NCBI GenBank assembly: GCA_013042025.1
Contig: JABDQY010000130.1
Coordinates: 1 to 18,866, forward strand
Length of the DNA stretch: 18,866 nucleotides
Reading direction: 5' to 3'
Origin: Bacteroidia bacterium
Lineage (GTDB): Bacteria; Bacteroidota; Bacteroidia; NS11-12g; UBA9320
A program made the position numbers and the translations under genes. The notes beneath the pieces were generated by a model. That model did no database searches. It saw nothing but the letters and a program-made list of their open reading frames with translations, and was not told the origin of the DNA. Every line of letters starts with the position of its first letter. Position 1 is the first letter of the stretch. Shown here in pieces: positions 8,004-14,283 of this stretch.

Positions 8004-8846
8004 ATGAATTCGATTCTTCTAAAACTTTTTTTCGCCGTTGGTTTTAGCTTTTTTGCTTTAGTTTCTTTCGGGCAAGATACAGCTTCATCTGAGACGTACG
8101 ATATAGTATATCTTAAAGATGGTGGAGTACTGTGGGGAGAAATAAAATCATTTGATGAACCATCTGGTTTATTGGTTTTTGAAGATAGGGCTGGACGTGT
8201 ATATTCATTGGGAAGAGAAGAGTACAAATACTTTAGAGAGAACCAAGTAATTACGAAAAAGACCAAAAGACCAAAGGTTATTCATCCTAGGAAGGTAGAA
8301 GATTTTGAATTTAGTCTAGGCTTTGGATGGACTTCGATAGAAGGACCTAGTTATGAATATTCAGACAGCAATTCATCCCTTTCTTCTTCGTTCTCATACA
8401 TACCAATCGTTGTGAAAATTGCCGGGGGGAAGCATCTTAATGCAACTCATTTTGTTGGAGGAACAGCCGAGTTTTCAATTGTAAGTTCCTTAAGTAATTA
8501 CCTCAATGCGGGATTGAGATACATATATACATTCGATTCGGAAAAAAGAAATGCTCTTCTTTATTTACCGATAGAAGCAAAGTACTTTGCTATGAAAGCT
8601 ACGGAAGATGTTTATGCATTAGTTGAAACTGAGTCGTTCAATATGAATCTTAATTCTTTGGGTTTGAGTTTGGGAACGGGAGTTCAGTTTAATCGCCCTA
8701 ATATGAGATCTTTTTCTCTTGAAGCCAAAGTTACGAAGCACTTCCCTTCAGATTTAGAAGTTTCAGACATGCCTACTTCAGTTAATTATTCTGTAGGAGA
8801 GGCAAGCCTGTTTTCTGGATCGTTGGTGTTTTTGTATAACCTCTAG
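8004..8846 (+). CDS. Putative outer-membrane beta-barrel protein with N-terminal SH3-like segment
   Basis: This 280-residue protein begins with a signal peptide (about residues 1-23, ending SFGQ). Residues about 33-75 (DIVYLKDGGVLWGEIKSF, then LLVFEDRAGRVYSL) resemble the short SH3-like strand-turn module that often begins Bacteroidota envelope proteins. A basic linker (TKKTKRPKVIHPRK) follows. From about residue 100 the protein alternates polar and hydrophobic residues like an 8-10-stranded barrel (FEFSLGFGW, VGGTAEFSIV, LNAGLRYIYTF, SLGLSLGTGVQF) and ends on a typical final strand, SGSLVFLYNL. The function is unknown. The ATG lies 3 nt after the lpd stop, implying co-transcription without an obvious functional link. 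Confidence 0.75.
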   Translation: MNSILLKLFFAVGFSFFALVSFGQDTASSETYDIVYLKDGGVLWGEIKSFDEPSGLLVFEDRAGRVYSLGREEYKYFRENQVITKKTKRPKVIHPRKVEDFEFSLGFGWTSIEGPSYEYSDSNSSLSSSFSYIPIVVKIAGGKHLNATHFVGGTAEFSIVSSLSNYLNAGLRYIYTFDSEKRNALLYLPIEAKYFAMKATEDVYALVETESFNMNLNSLGLSLGTGVQFNRPNMRSFSLEAKVTKHFPSDLEVSDMPTSVNYSVGEASLFSGSLVFLYNL

Positions 8847-8858
8847 AAGGGTACTTAA

Positions 8859-9623
8859 TTACACAAACATCTGCATCATCTGCAACTTCTTTTTGTTTCT
8901 AGTTGTCCTAACGTAGTAGCTCACCATTACGGAGACAACCAACACAATTGCGATAAAAAAAATCCACCAATCGAAGTGACGTGGGATATAGGTCAACGAT
9001 AAATTAACAATATTTTCTTTCGGTTGAAATGCCGTGCTTTCAAGTAGGTAACTTATATAATCCCATGTAAAGGATACAATACTTACTGCAGCTCCTGAAA
9101 TTAGAAGAATCCATTCAAATAGAACCAGCTTCTGATTCTTATATAGCAGCATTAAAGCTAAAGCAATCATTAAAAATGACAGAATAACAGGAGTAATTAC
9201 CGGTCCAAACCAAGTGATCGGTATTAGGAATAAAATATCCCAAGTGAAAAGAGATTCTGGCCAGTTGATAAACAACTTCAGAAATATATAATAGAAAATA
9301 TCCCATACAGCAAAACTGATTAAGAAGTAAGCAAAACGCTGAATTGAGTTTTTGCCTGCCAATACTCCAATGGTAATAAGCATTAGGATAGTTGCAGCTT
9401 CTCGCCAAAGTTCAGTGGTAATTACCCGTGTTGAGATTGCTTTTAACGGAAATGAAAATCCTTCGGGATAATACAATTCACGTATATAAACAACCACAGC
9501 ACTTTCAACTAGGCCAAATGCCATTCCAAACATGGCGACCCAAAAAATGGTTTTTATACTTGCTGAGATATTCACATAACTAAAAGGATGAGCTATGGGA
9601 AGTGATAATATTAAATTTTTCAT
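8859..9623 (-). CDS. Polytopic membrane protein, last gene of radical SAM/PGT operon
   Basis: This 254-residue protein has about six to seven membrane segments (roughly residues 23-46, 70-90, 95-117, 128-161, 168-190, 216-237). It is notable for charged and aromatic residues in or next to these segments: FGLVESAVVVYIRELYYPEG (residues 36-55), ELWREA (71-76), WDIFYY (107-112), TWDILFLIP (127-135). From memory, similar proteins occur in other phyla near related radical SAM genes, but I cannot confirm this. It has no recognisable enzymatic domain. Its ATG overlaps the stop of the upstream membrane gene by 4 nt (ATGA), so translation is probably coupled. It converges on the barrel gene ending at 8846, and I see no clear terminator in the 12 nt between. 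Confidence 0.82.
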   Translation of the reverse strand: MKNLILSLPIAHPFSYVNISASIKTIFWVAMFGMAFGLVESAVVVYIRELYYPEGFSFPLKAISTRVITTELWREAATILMLITIGVLAGKNSIQRFAYFLISFAVWDIFYYIFLKLFINWPESLFTWDILFLIPITWFGPVITPVILSFLMIALALMLLYKNQKLVLFEWILLISGAAVSIVSFTWDYISYLLESTAFQPKENIVNLSLTYIPRHFDWWIFFIAIVLVVSVMVSYYVRTTRNKKKLQMMQMFV

Positions 9624-10081
9624 TTGCTATATTTTTTAGATGTTAATTGAGTTGTGTTTGATGCTATTTGCATAATAAAAAGGAGAAGAATTGGTATGTT
9701 AAAAATTGATAAGAAAGCTTCTTGATTGTACATAATTATTAGGTTAATGAAGAGGCCAGCTCCTAATAATATGAGTATGAAAATTATCTGACTTTCTTCT
9801 AAAAATATTCGGAAATAGGTCACTATAAAATAGCAGATTACAATTGTACCAATAACGAGATAAGTGAAGTAATTGTATGGTTTTTCAAATACAAAAGAGT
9901 AGTCAAACTCTCCATTAAAAAGTATTAGGTATAAGAGCGGAAATCCCACCAATTGAATTAGATCTAACATGAAACCAATTATCCCTTTCATCGGCTTTTT
10001 GCCGCTAGTTAGAAATACGAGAAATTCTACAATAGTGATAATTGGAGGAAGAAAAAAAAGATAAATGAATAGTAACATCAT
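9620..10081 (-). CDS. Five-pass membrane protein of unknown function
   Basis: This 153-residue, strongly hydrophobic protein has about five predicted membrane segments (residues 2-24, 35-56, 71-90, 97-117, 124-141) and a short basic tail (SKKYSK). It has no recognised motif. It starts with two consecutive ATG codons (10081 and 10078). The first overlaps the radical SAM stop by 4 nt (ATGA), and the gene's own stop overlaps the next start by 4 nt. This double coupling supports its reality and a role together with its neighbours, perhaps as a membrane partner of the downstream polytopic protein. That role is inferred only from position. Confidence 0.78.
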   Translation of the reverse strand: MMLLFIYLFFLPPIITIVEFLVFLTSGKKPMKGIIGFMLDLIQLVGFPLLYLILFNGEFDYSFVFEKPYNYFTYLVIGTIVICYFIVTYFRIFLEESQIIFILILLGAGLFINLIIMYNQEAFLSIFNIPILLLFIMQIASNTTQLTSKKYSK

Positions 10082-11487
10082 GAGGTTGTAGTTTGAGCGG
10101 AGTTAATGAATGATGAACTATTTTTTTTTGGTTTAACTTCTGATAAAATAGATTCTAAAAGAGGAAGCATTTGATTTAGACCTTTGGTCTTGATTATGAA
10201 ATTCCACAGCGGTTCGAATTTTTTCCATCCACCAGAATACATCAGGTGTTTTAGTTTGTGCTTATAAGAATCATGACTGAAGCTTCCTTTTAGAATATTA
10301 CTCCAACTGTAAAATTCTTTGTAAGCCCAATTGTATCCATCTTCAAGTTCTGAAGCAGAAAGTTTTGTGGTTTTGTACACCACTTTCCGTGTGTCATACA
10401 GATCCCAATTACGGTGTAAAATTCTATTTTCACTTTCCATATCTTGAAACAATCGAGTGCCAGGGTAGGGTGTAAGAACATGATAGGTAGAGGTAGTAAT
10501 TCCGTTTTTTACACCCCAATCTACTGTGCGTTTAAAAACATCGGGGCCGTCATCATCTAAACCAAACACGAAGCTTCCGTTAACCATAATGCCTAAGGAG
10601 TGCAAACGAGCTACTGCTTCTTCATAGCTTTTGGCTAAGTTTTGCTTTTTGTTGCTCTGTTTTAAGTTTTCAGGGGAGAATGTTTCAAAGCCAACAAACA
10701 CGCTTCTCATTCCAGCTTCTGCAGCTTTTTCAATAAGATTTCCTCTTAGAATTGAGTCGATGGTTGCTGCTCCTTGAAATACACGATTCATTCCTTTCAT
10801 GCCATCAAAGAGCGAGCTTGCAAATTTTGCGTTACCAAGTAGGTGGTCATCTAAAAAATACAAATGTTTGCCCGGGAGCAAGTCAATTTCTGCTAAGGCT
10901 TCATCAACTTGTTGGGTATAGAATGTTTTTCCTCCCTCAAAAAAGGCGTCTTTATAACAGAAGTCGCAATGGTGAGGACATCCTCTTGTAACTACGATAG
11001 AATTAGGAACAAGGTATCTGTTTCGTTTAATTAAATCACGACGAATAGGGGGGATCCCTATCAAACTTCGTTGGGTAGATCGATATACTTTTTGAGGTCT
11101 ATTCGCTTTATAATCTTTTAGAAACTGAGGAAAAGTATCCTCACCCGGTCCGATAAAAATAGAATTGGCATGTTTTGCAGCTTCATCAGGTAAAGAAGTA
11201 ACATGGAGTCCTCCTAAAATTACATATGCACCTTGGCTGCGATAATGATCTGCTAGCTTATAAGAGCGAAAAGCATTGGTTATGTACACTTGAATTACAA
11301 CTAAATCAGGATTGTCATTCAAATCAATTTTTTCTACATGTTGATCAATTAAATCAATTTCATCTTCGTCACTGAGATAAGATGCAAGAGTTGCTAATCC
11401 GAGTGGTGGGAAGAGGGAATATTTAATGGGTCTCCAAAACGGACTTTCTGCTTCTGCCAATGCAGGTAATATCATTTTAACTTTCAT
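10078..11487 (-). CDS. B12-binding-domain radical SAM enzyme
   Basis: This 469-residue protein has two parts. Residues about 1-145 form a cobalamin-binding-type Rossmann domain: SLFPPLGLATLASYL (24-38), IDLIDQHVEKID (44-55) in place of the classic DxHxxG, GGLHVTSLP (92-100), FIGPGEDTFP (111-120). The radical SAM barrel has the 4Fe-4S motif RGCPHHCDFCYKD with C170, C174 and C177, then FLDDHLLGN (211-219), FVGFETF (264-270) and LTPYPGTRLF (338-347). Family members methylate or rearrange unreactive carbons, often on lipids or natural products, and the substrate here is unknown. The last 20 or so residues (Lys/Ser/Thr-rich) look lineage-specific. Its ATG is 4 nt after the phosphoglycosyl transferase stop, and its stop overlaps the next gene by 4 nt. 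Confidence 0.92.
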   Translation of the reverse strand: MKVKMILPALAEAESPFWRPIKYSLFPPLGLATLASYLSDEDEIDLIDQHVEKIDLNDNPDLVVIQVYITNAFRSYKLADHYRSQGAYVILGGLHVTSLPDEAAKHANSIFIGPGEDTFPQFLKDYKANRPQKVYRSTQRSLIGIPPIRRDLIKRNRYLVPNSIVVTRGCPHHCDFCYKDAFFEGGKTFYTQQVDEALAEIDLLPGKHLYFLDDHLLGNAKFASSLFDGMKGMNRVFQGAATIDSILRGNLIEKAAEAGMRSVFVGFETFSPENLKQSNKKQNLAKSYEEAVARLHSLGIMVNGSFVFGLDDDGPDVFKRTVDWGVKNGITTSTYHVLTPYPGTRLFQDMESENRILHRNWDLYDTRKVVYKTTKLSASELEDGYNWAYKEFYSWSNILKGSFSHDSYKHKLKHLMYSGGWKKFEPLWNFIIKTKGLNQMLPLLESILSEVKPKKNSSSFINSAQTTTS

Positions 11488-11491
11488 ATTT

Positions 11492-12040
11492 TTATTTTAA
11501 ATCTTTCCTGTTAAATAAAATTCTTCTTACGCGTGTTTTGCCGAAAATGTTAATGAGAAAGGATGCGATTAATACACCCAAATCCATAAAAACATTATTC
11601 TCTTTAATATACTTCACATCCCAGAACCAGGAAGTTTTTCGGTGCTGACCACCAAACAACTGTGCATATCCAGATATGCCTGGTTTAAGGTTCCAACGTT
11701 TAATGTGATACTCATCATCCCAGCCTAATCTCACGATGTCATTTTGAGTCAATGCACGGGGACCTACGATGCTCATTTCTCCTTTAAGCACATTGATAAA
11801 TTGAGGCCATTCATCCAATCCAGTTTTACGGATAATCTTACCGGTTCTCGTTGGCTTTTCAGCTACCATAGATTGAAATTTGAGAATTTGGAAGCTTCTC
11901 TTGTTCTGACCAATTCGCTCTTGTCTAAAGAAAATTGAATGTTTTTCTCTGAATAGAAGAAGCAAAATTATTATGGCACTGGGTATAGAAAATACTAGCA
12001 ATGCAATAAGAGAAAATAGTATGTCGAACAGTCGTTTCAT
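11492..12040 (-). CDS. PglC-like monotopic phosphoglycosyl transferase
   Basis: This 182-residue protein belongs to the small bacterial sugar transferase class. These enzymes transfer a sugar-1-phosphate from a nucleotide sugar to undecaprenyl phosphate at the cytoplasmic face of the inner membrane. One N-terminal hydrophobic segment (about residues 8-30) contains the Ser/Pro break (IPS, 19-21) expected of the re-entrant helix. Then come FRQERIGQN (38-46), KFQSM (54-58), the catalytic Asp-Glu pair in LDEWPQFINVLKGEMS (D76, E77), IVGPRAL (91-97) and LKPGISGYAQL (118-128). It is the size of PglC, without the extra domains of WcaJ. Sugar specificity is unknown, and no other glycan genes are nearby, which is unusual. 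Its ATG overlaps the stop of the 40-residue gene (ATGA). Confidence 0.92.
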   Translation of the reverse strand: MKRLFDILFSLIALLVFSIPSAIIILLLLFREKHSIFFRQERIGQNKRSFQILKFQSMVAEKPTRTGKIIRKTGLDEWPQFINVLKGEMSIVGPRALTQNDIVRLGWDDEYHIKRWNLKPGISGYAQLFGGQHRKTSWFWDVKYIKENNVFMDLGVLIASFLINIFGKTRVRRILFNRKDLK

Positions 12041-12159
12041 AGTTTAATTCTTTGAGATAATTTGTAAAAAAGCCAGATGATTAAGGTGATAGATGCAATA
12101 CCTAAAATGGCAATGCTTATAATCATGAGTATTATAAAAAGGCCAGATGCTTCAGTCAT
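12037..12159 (-). CDS. 40-residue single-pass membrane peptide (small ORF)
   Basis: ATG at 12159 to TGA at 12037 encodes 40 residues: MTEASG, a hydrophobic stretch of about 25 residues (7-31, Ile/Leu-rich with Gly20), then a basic tail FYKLSQRIKL. The reasons to call it real are positional. Its start lies inside the last codons of the upstream membrane gene (8-nt overlap, ATGACTGA). Its stop overlaps the phosphoglycosyl transferase start by 4 nt (ATGA). It fills what would otherwise be an unexplained 111-nt gap in a compact operon. The sequence is a textbook N-out/C-in membrane anchor under the positive-inside rule. It may be a small subunit or regulator of a neighbouring membrane enzyme. It resembles no family I know. 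Confidence 0.7.
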   Translation of the reverse strand: MTEASGLFIILMIISIAILGIASITLIIWLFYKLSQRIKL

Positions 12160-12622
12160 TGTTGTCGATTAATTGAAGAGTTAATTTGTATACCGGTATC
12201 ATGCACATCAAACCAATGATTCCAAAACTGGAGTCTACCAATTGCCACCAAAAAGGGATTTCTCGCAGCGGACCCATAATTAATGCAAGTGGAAAAATTG
12301 CAATACACGCAATAATCCCAAATTCAGTTACCCAGATATTTTTTATGGGGTCTTTGTATACTCCATAGAATAGGAGAGCAAATAGAATGTGAGCGAAGGC
12401 AAGCCAATCAGTTCCGTAGAAAAGAAACGGATGCTTTTTTGTAGTTTCCATTACTCCTTTTTCAACGGTTTGCACGAATTCAGGAATAGGAATATCCCAC
12501 TTATCAAAGAGGAATAGTCCGAGTTGCACTTCTTGCTTAATTGGGAAACAGGTAATTCCACTGACAAATAGACCGATAATGAAAAAGGCGGTTAGAATGC
12601 GAATCGTCTTTAGTTTGTTCAT
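12152..12622 (-). CDS. Four-pass membrane protein, first gene of radical SAM/PGT operon
   Basis: This 156-residue protein has about four membrane segments (residues 8-26, 72-88, 97-117, 127-147). Conserved-looking polar features are FYGTDWLAFAHIL (68-80), YKDPIKNIWVTEFG (89-102), MGPLREIPFWWQLVDSSFG (116-134), and a longer non-membrane loop at 27-70. I recall similar uncharacterised proteins in other Bacteroidota but can give no function. It starts with ATG at 12622, and a 22-bp operator-like palindrome lies 13 nt upstream. Its stop lies within the start of the 40-residue gene. It is 55 nt downstream of the winged-helix regulator on the same strand, so read-through from that operon is possible. 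Confidence 0.82.
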   Translation of the reverse strand: MNKLKTIRILTAFFIIGLFVSGITCFPIKQEVQLGLFLFDKWDIPIPEFVQTVEKGVMETTKKHPFLFYGTDWLAFAHILFALLFYGVYKDPIKNIWVTEFGIIACIAIFPLALIMGPLREIPFWWQLVDSSFGIIGLMCMIPVYKLTLQLIDNND

Positions 12623-12635
12623 TTCTCTAGTTTTA

Positions 12636-12657
12636 AAAGTACTTTGAGATACAAAGT
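12636..12657 (-). promoter_or_regulatory. Operator-like palindrome upstream of the radical SAM/PGT operon
   Basis: The element AAAGT-ACTTTG-AGATA-CAAAGT contains a perfect inverted repeat (ACTTTG, 5 nt, CAAAGT). It lies 13 nt before the start at 12622. It matches the element at 13590-13611 in 20 of 22 positions. Both precede the first gene of an operon, and the winged-helix regulator gene lies between them. The minus-strand -7 region here (ACACTTTG) fits TAnnTTTG poorly, so this promoter would be weaker than the other. The assignment as operator is an inference. Confidence 0.65.
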
Positions 12658-12677
12658 GTATATGTAAAAAAATAATT

Positions 12678-12965
12678 TCATTTCTTATTTAATAATTTTT
12701 CTAGCCCATCAATATGAGCTTTAAATGCTTTTTTGCCAAGAGGTGTAGCAGAGTAGCTCGTTCTTGGCTTTTTGCCAACGAATTCTTTGGTAATTTTAAT
12801 GTATTCTAGTTTTTCCAATGAGCTGCTGTGACTGGCAAGATTTCCATCAGTTACTTGCAATAACTCCTTTGCAGTATTAAAATCTACTTCAGTATTTACC
12901 ATAAGGATGCTCATTAGTCCAAGCCTAATTCTATTTTCAAATGCTTTGTTTAATTGATCTATCAA
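12678..12965 (-). CDS. Winged-helix transcriptional regulator (HTH_34-type)
   Basis: This 95-residue protein is a single winged helix-turn-helix domain. Helix 1 is in RIRLGLMSILMV (12-23). The HTH is FNTAKELLQVTDGNLASHSS (29-48), with recognition helix about 40-54. The wing is EFVGKKPRTSYSATPLGKKA (61-80), and a C-terminal helix probably serves for dimerisation. The pattern (early NRxRLGxMSxLM, TDGNLASH, GxKPRTSY, TPLGKKAF) is the Bacteroidota winged-helix group PF13601. There is no ligand domain. No ATG is available near the family's usual N-terminus; TTG at 12965 fits, 12 nt after the stop of the membrane gene. It is probably a homodimeric repressor of its own operon and, from the duplicated palindrome, of the operon that follows. 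Confidence 0.88.
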   Translation of the reverse strand: MIDQLNKAFENRIRLGLMSILMVNTEVDFNTAKELLQVTDGNLASHSSSLEKLEYIKITKEFVGKKPRTSYSATPLGKKAFKAHIDGLEKLLNKK

Positions 12966-12977
12966 GCTATTGCTATC

Positions 12978-13586
12978 TTATTTCTTTTCATATCTCAACC
13001 ACATTGCTAGTCCGTATACAATGTGTAATACTCCAAACCCAAGGGCCCAAAAGTAAATGCCATGGTTTAAGAAGAAAAGAGAAACTGTCCCTAATGAAAC
13101 AAATACTATCCCTAACGTTCGAACATCATTGAGCGTGTATTTACTCCCATTAATTAAACCAAGCCCATAGAATATCAGCATTGCTGGGGCAATTAGTAAC
13201 GTGTAGCCATGCATGTACATTGCCATGCAAAATATTCCTCCAACTAAAAGTGGAAAGCCGATGTAGGCAAGCATTCTAAAAGCTGATTTTGTAAAGAGAG
13301 ATTGGTCGTTCTTTTTTGCTGACCTCACTGTTAAGAATACTCCAGTAACTGTTGCAAAAAGCATTACAGCTATAGCAACTATAAAGTAAAAACTATCATG
13401 CAACAGATTGTCTGCAAATTCTAGATCCAGAGGTTCAGGTGAAAAATTTAAAACAAAATAAACGCCGATGAGAGAATATACTCCAGCCATAACTCCGCTT
13501 AGACCACTTAGTGAAAGAAATCGTGTGGATTGCTCCATCAAAGAGCGGATTTCTTTTAAATCTTTGATATGTTTTTCATTACTCAT
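12978..13586 (-). CDS. Six-pass membrane protein paired with the winged-helix regulator
   Basis: This 202-residue protein begins with a cytoplasmic amphipathic helix (HIKDLKEIRSLMEQSTRFLS, residues 6-25) and then about six membrane segments (roughly 27-47, 66-88, 104-122, 127-145, 156-173, 177-195). It ends in a short basic tail. I know this type of protein from other Bacteroidota as a frequent upstream partner of small winged-helix regulators, without assigned function. Being in the same operon, it could sense the membrane state and control or sequester the regulator through its cytoplasmic N-terminal helix, but this is inference. Its ATG at 13586 follows a near-consensus promoter overlapped by an operator-like palindrome. 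The regulator gene follows after 12 nt. Confidence 0.85.
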   Translation of the reverse strand: MSNEKHIKDLKEIRSLMEQSTRFLSLSGLSGVMAGVYSLIGVYFVLNFSPEPLDLEFADNLLHDSFYFIVAIAVMLFATVTGVFLTVRSAKKNDQSLFTKSAFRMLAYIGFPLLVGGIFCMAMYMHGYTLLIAPAMLIFYGLGLINGSKYTLNDVRTLGIVFVSLGTVSLFFLNHGIYFWALGFGVLHIVYGLAMWLRYEKK

Positions 13587-13589
13587 ATT

Positions 13590-13611
13590 AAAGTACTTTG
13601 AAATGCAAAGT
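13590..13611 (-). promoter_or_regulatory. Operator-like palindrome overlapping the regulator-operon promoter
   Basis: The element AAAGT-ACTTTG-AAATG-CAAAGT contains the perfect inverted repeat ACTTTG, 5 nt, CAAAGT. The CAAAGT half coincides with the minus-strand -7 box TAACTTTG (13606-13613), and the rest covers the expected transcription start. A protein bound here would block initiation, the layout of a simple autorepressor. It differs in two positions from the copy at 12636-12657. Confidence 0.65.
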
Positions 13612-13635
13612 TATTATCAACTTGATAATTGACAA
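13606..13635 (-). promoter_or_regulatory. Sigma-A promoter of the membrane protein/regulator operon
   Basis: On the minus strand, TTG (13633-13635), a spacer of exactly 19 nt, and TAACTTTG (13606-13613) match the Bacteroidota consensus perfectly. The predicted start is near 13599, giving a leader of about 13 nt before the ATG at 13586. Confidence 0.8.
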
Positions 13636-13670
13636 GAAGAAATATAAGCTTTAGATAAAAAGAGTAGTTT

Positions 13671-13700
13671 TTGAGATGAAAATCAATTGAGCTATCTTCG
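13671..13700 (+). promoter_or_regulatory. Sigma-A promoter of the gene at 13705
   Basis: TTTTTG (TTG at 13671-13673), a spacer of exactly 19 nt, and TATCTTCG (13693-13700) match the consensus with one mismatch in TTTG. The ATG at 13705 begins 4 nt after the -7 box, so the message would have almost no leader. Confidence 0.7.
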
Positions 13701-13704
13701 CTTC

Positions 13705-14199
13705 ATGTTTCAAAATCTAAAAGGAAATGGAAGAGTTTGGATACACGCTGCCAACCGTGCTTTAACACCAAGCGAAGTTTCCACTATCAAATCAAAATTT
13801 ACTCAGTTTTGTGCTTCCTGGGACGCTCACGGTAATAGCTTGCTTGCAGAATTTGAAATAGCTCATAACCAAATATTAATTCTAGCCGTAGACGAAGACC
13901 ATGAGTCCGCATCTGGTTGTTCCATCGATAAAGCAACTGAGGTTTTTAGAGCAATCGATGAAAAGTTTCAATTGGATTTATTTAATAGAATGAATTTGAC
14001 TTTTTTAAGCAACGATGAAATTAGAATTGTGCAAATGATGGATATTAATCAAGCATACCATTCCAATATCATTAAAGACAGCACCACATTTTTAGATAAT
14101 ACCGTTAGTTTACTAGTGGATTTTAAATCAAGATGGGAAGTTCCATTTAGTCAATCCTGGGCATTTAGAAAAGTGAAAAAACTAGCACAAACATCATAA
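13705..14199 (+). CDS. Conserved Bacteroidota protein, often mislabelled ABC transporter ATPase
   Basis: This 164-residue soluble protein has the features GRVWIHAANRALTPSEV, FCASWDAHGNSLLAEFEI, ILILAVDEDHESASGCSIDK, LFNRMNLTF and a C-terminal WEVPFSQSWAFRK. This pattern matches a Bacteroidota-specific family that databases commonly call 'ABC transporter ATPase'. I see no Walker A, ABC signature or Walker B sequence, so that name is not supported. The function is unknown. The conserved Cys and Asp in the SGCSIDK motif and the HGN and SWD motifs could be catalytic. The frame stays open upstream, but ATG at 13705 fits the family's usual N-terminus, and the upstream TTG at 13687 lies inside the promoter. 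It is divergent from the regulator operon and upstream of tsaB. Confidence 0.88.
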   Translation: MFQNLKGNGRVWIHAANRALTPSEVSTIKSKFTQFCASWDAHGNSLLAEFEIAHNQILILAVDEDHESASGCSIDKATEVFRAIDEKFQLDLFNRMNLTFLSNDEIRIVQMMDINQAYHSNIIKDSTTFLDNTVSLLVDFKSRWEVPFSQSWAFRKVKKLAQTS

Positions 14200-14257
14200 G
14201 TCATCTCTTTCTAAGCGTTAACTGTTTTGTTTTACATTTTATCGGTTTAATAGTCTT

Positions 14258-14265
14258 TATTTTTG
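14258..14265 (+). promoter_or_regulatory. -7 promoter element of tsaB (TATTTTTG)
   Basis: The element is a perfect match to TAnnTTTG. No TTG lies at the usual distance upstream. Transcription would start near 14272, which excludes the TTG at 14263 as start codon and leaves the TTG at 14284. Confidence 0.5.
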
Positions 14266-14283
14266 TTACCTATAGAAACTAGT

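Noticed and set aside
12623..12677. Consensus promoter for the radical SAM/PGT operon
   Set aside because: The operator-like element is present, but the -7 region (ACACTTTG) misses both leading bases of TAnnTTTG and no TTG sits at the right distance, so I list only the operator.
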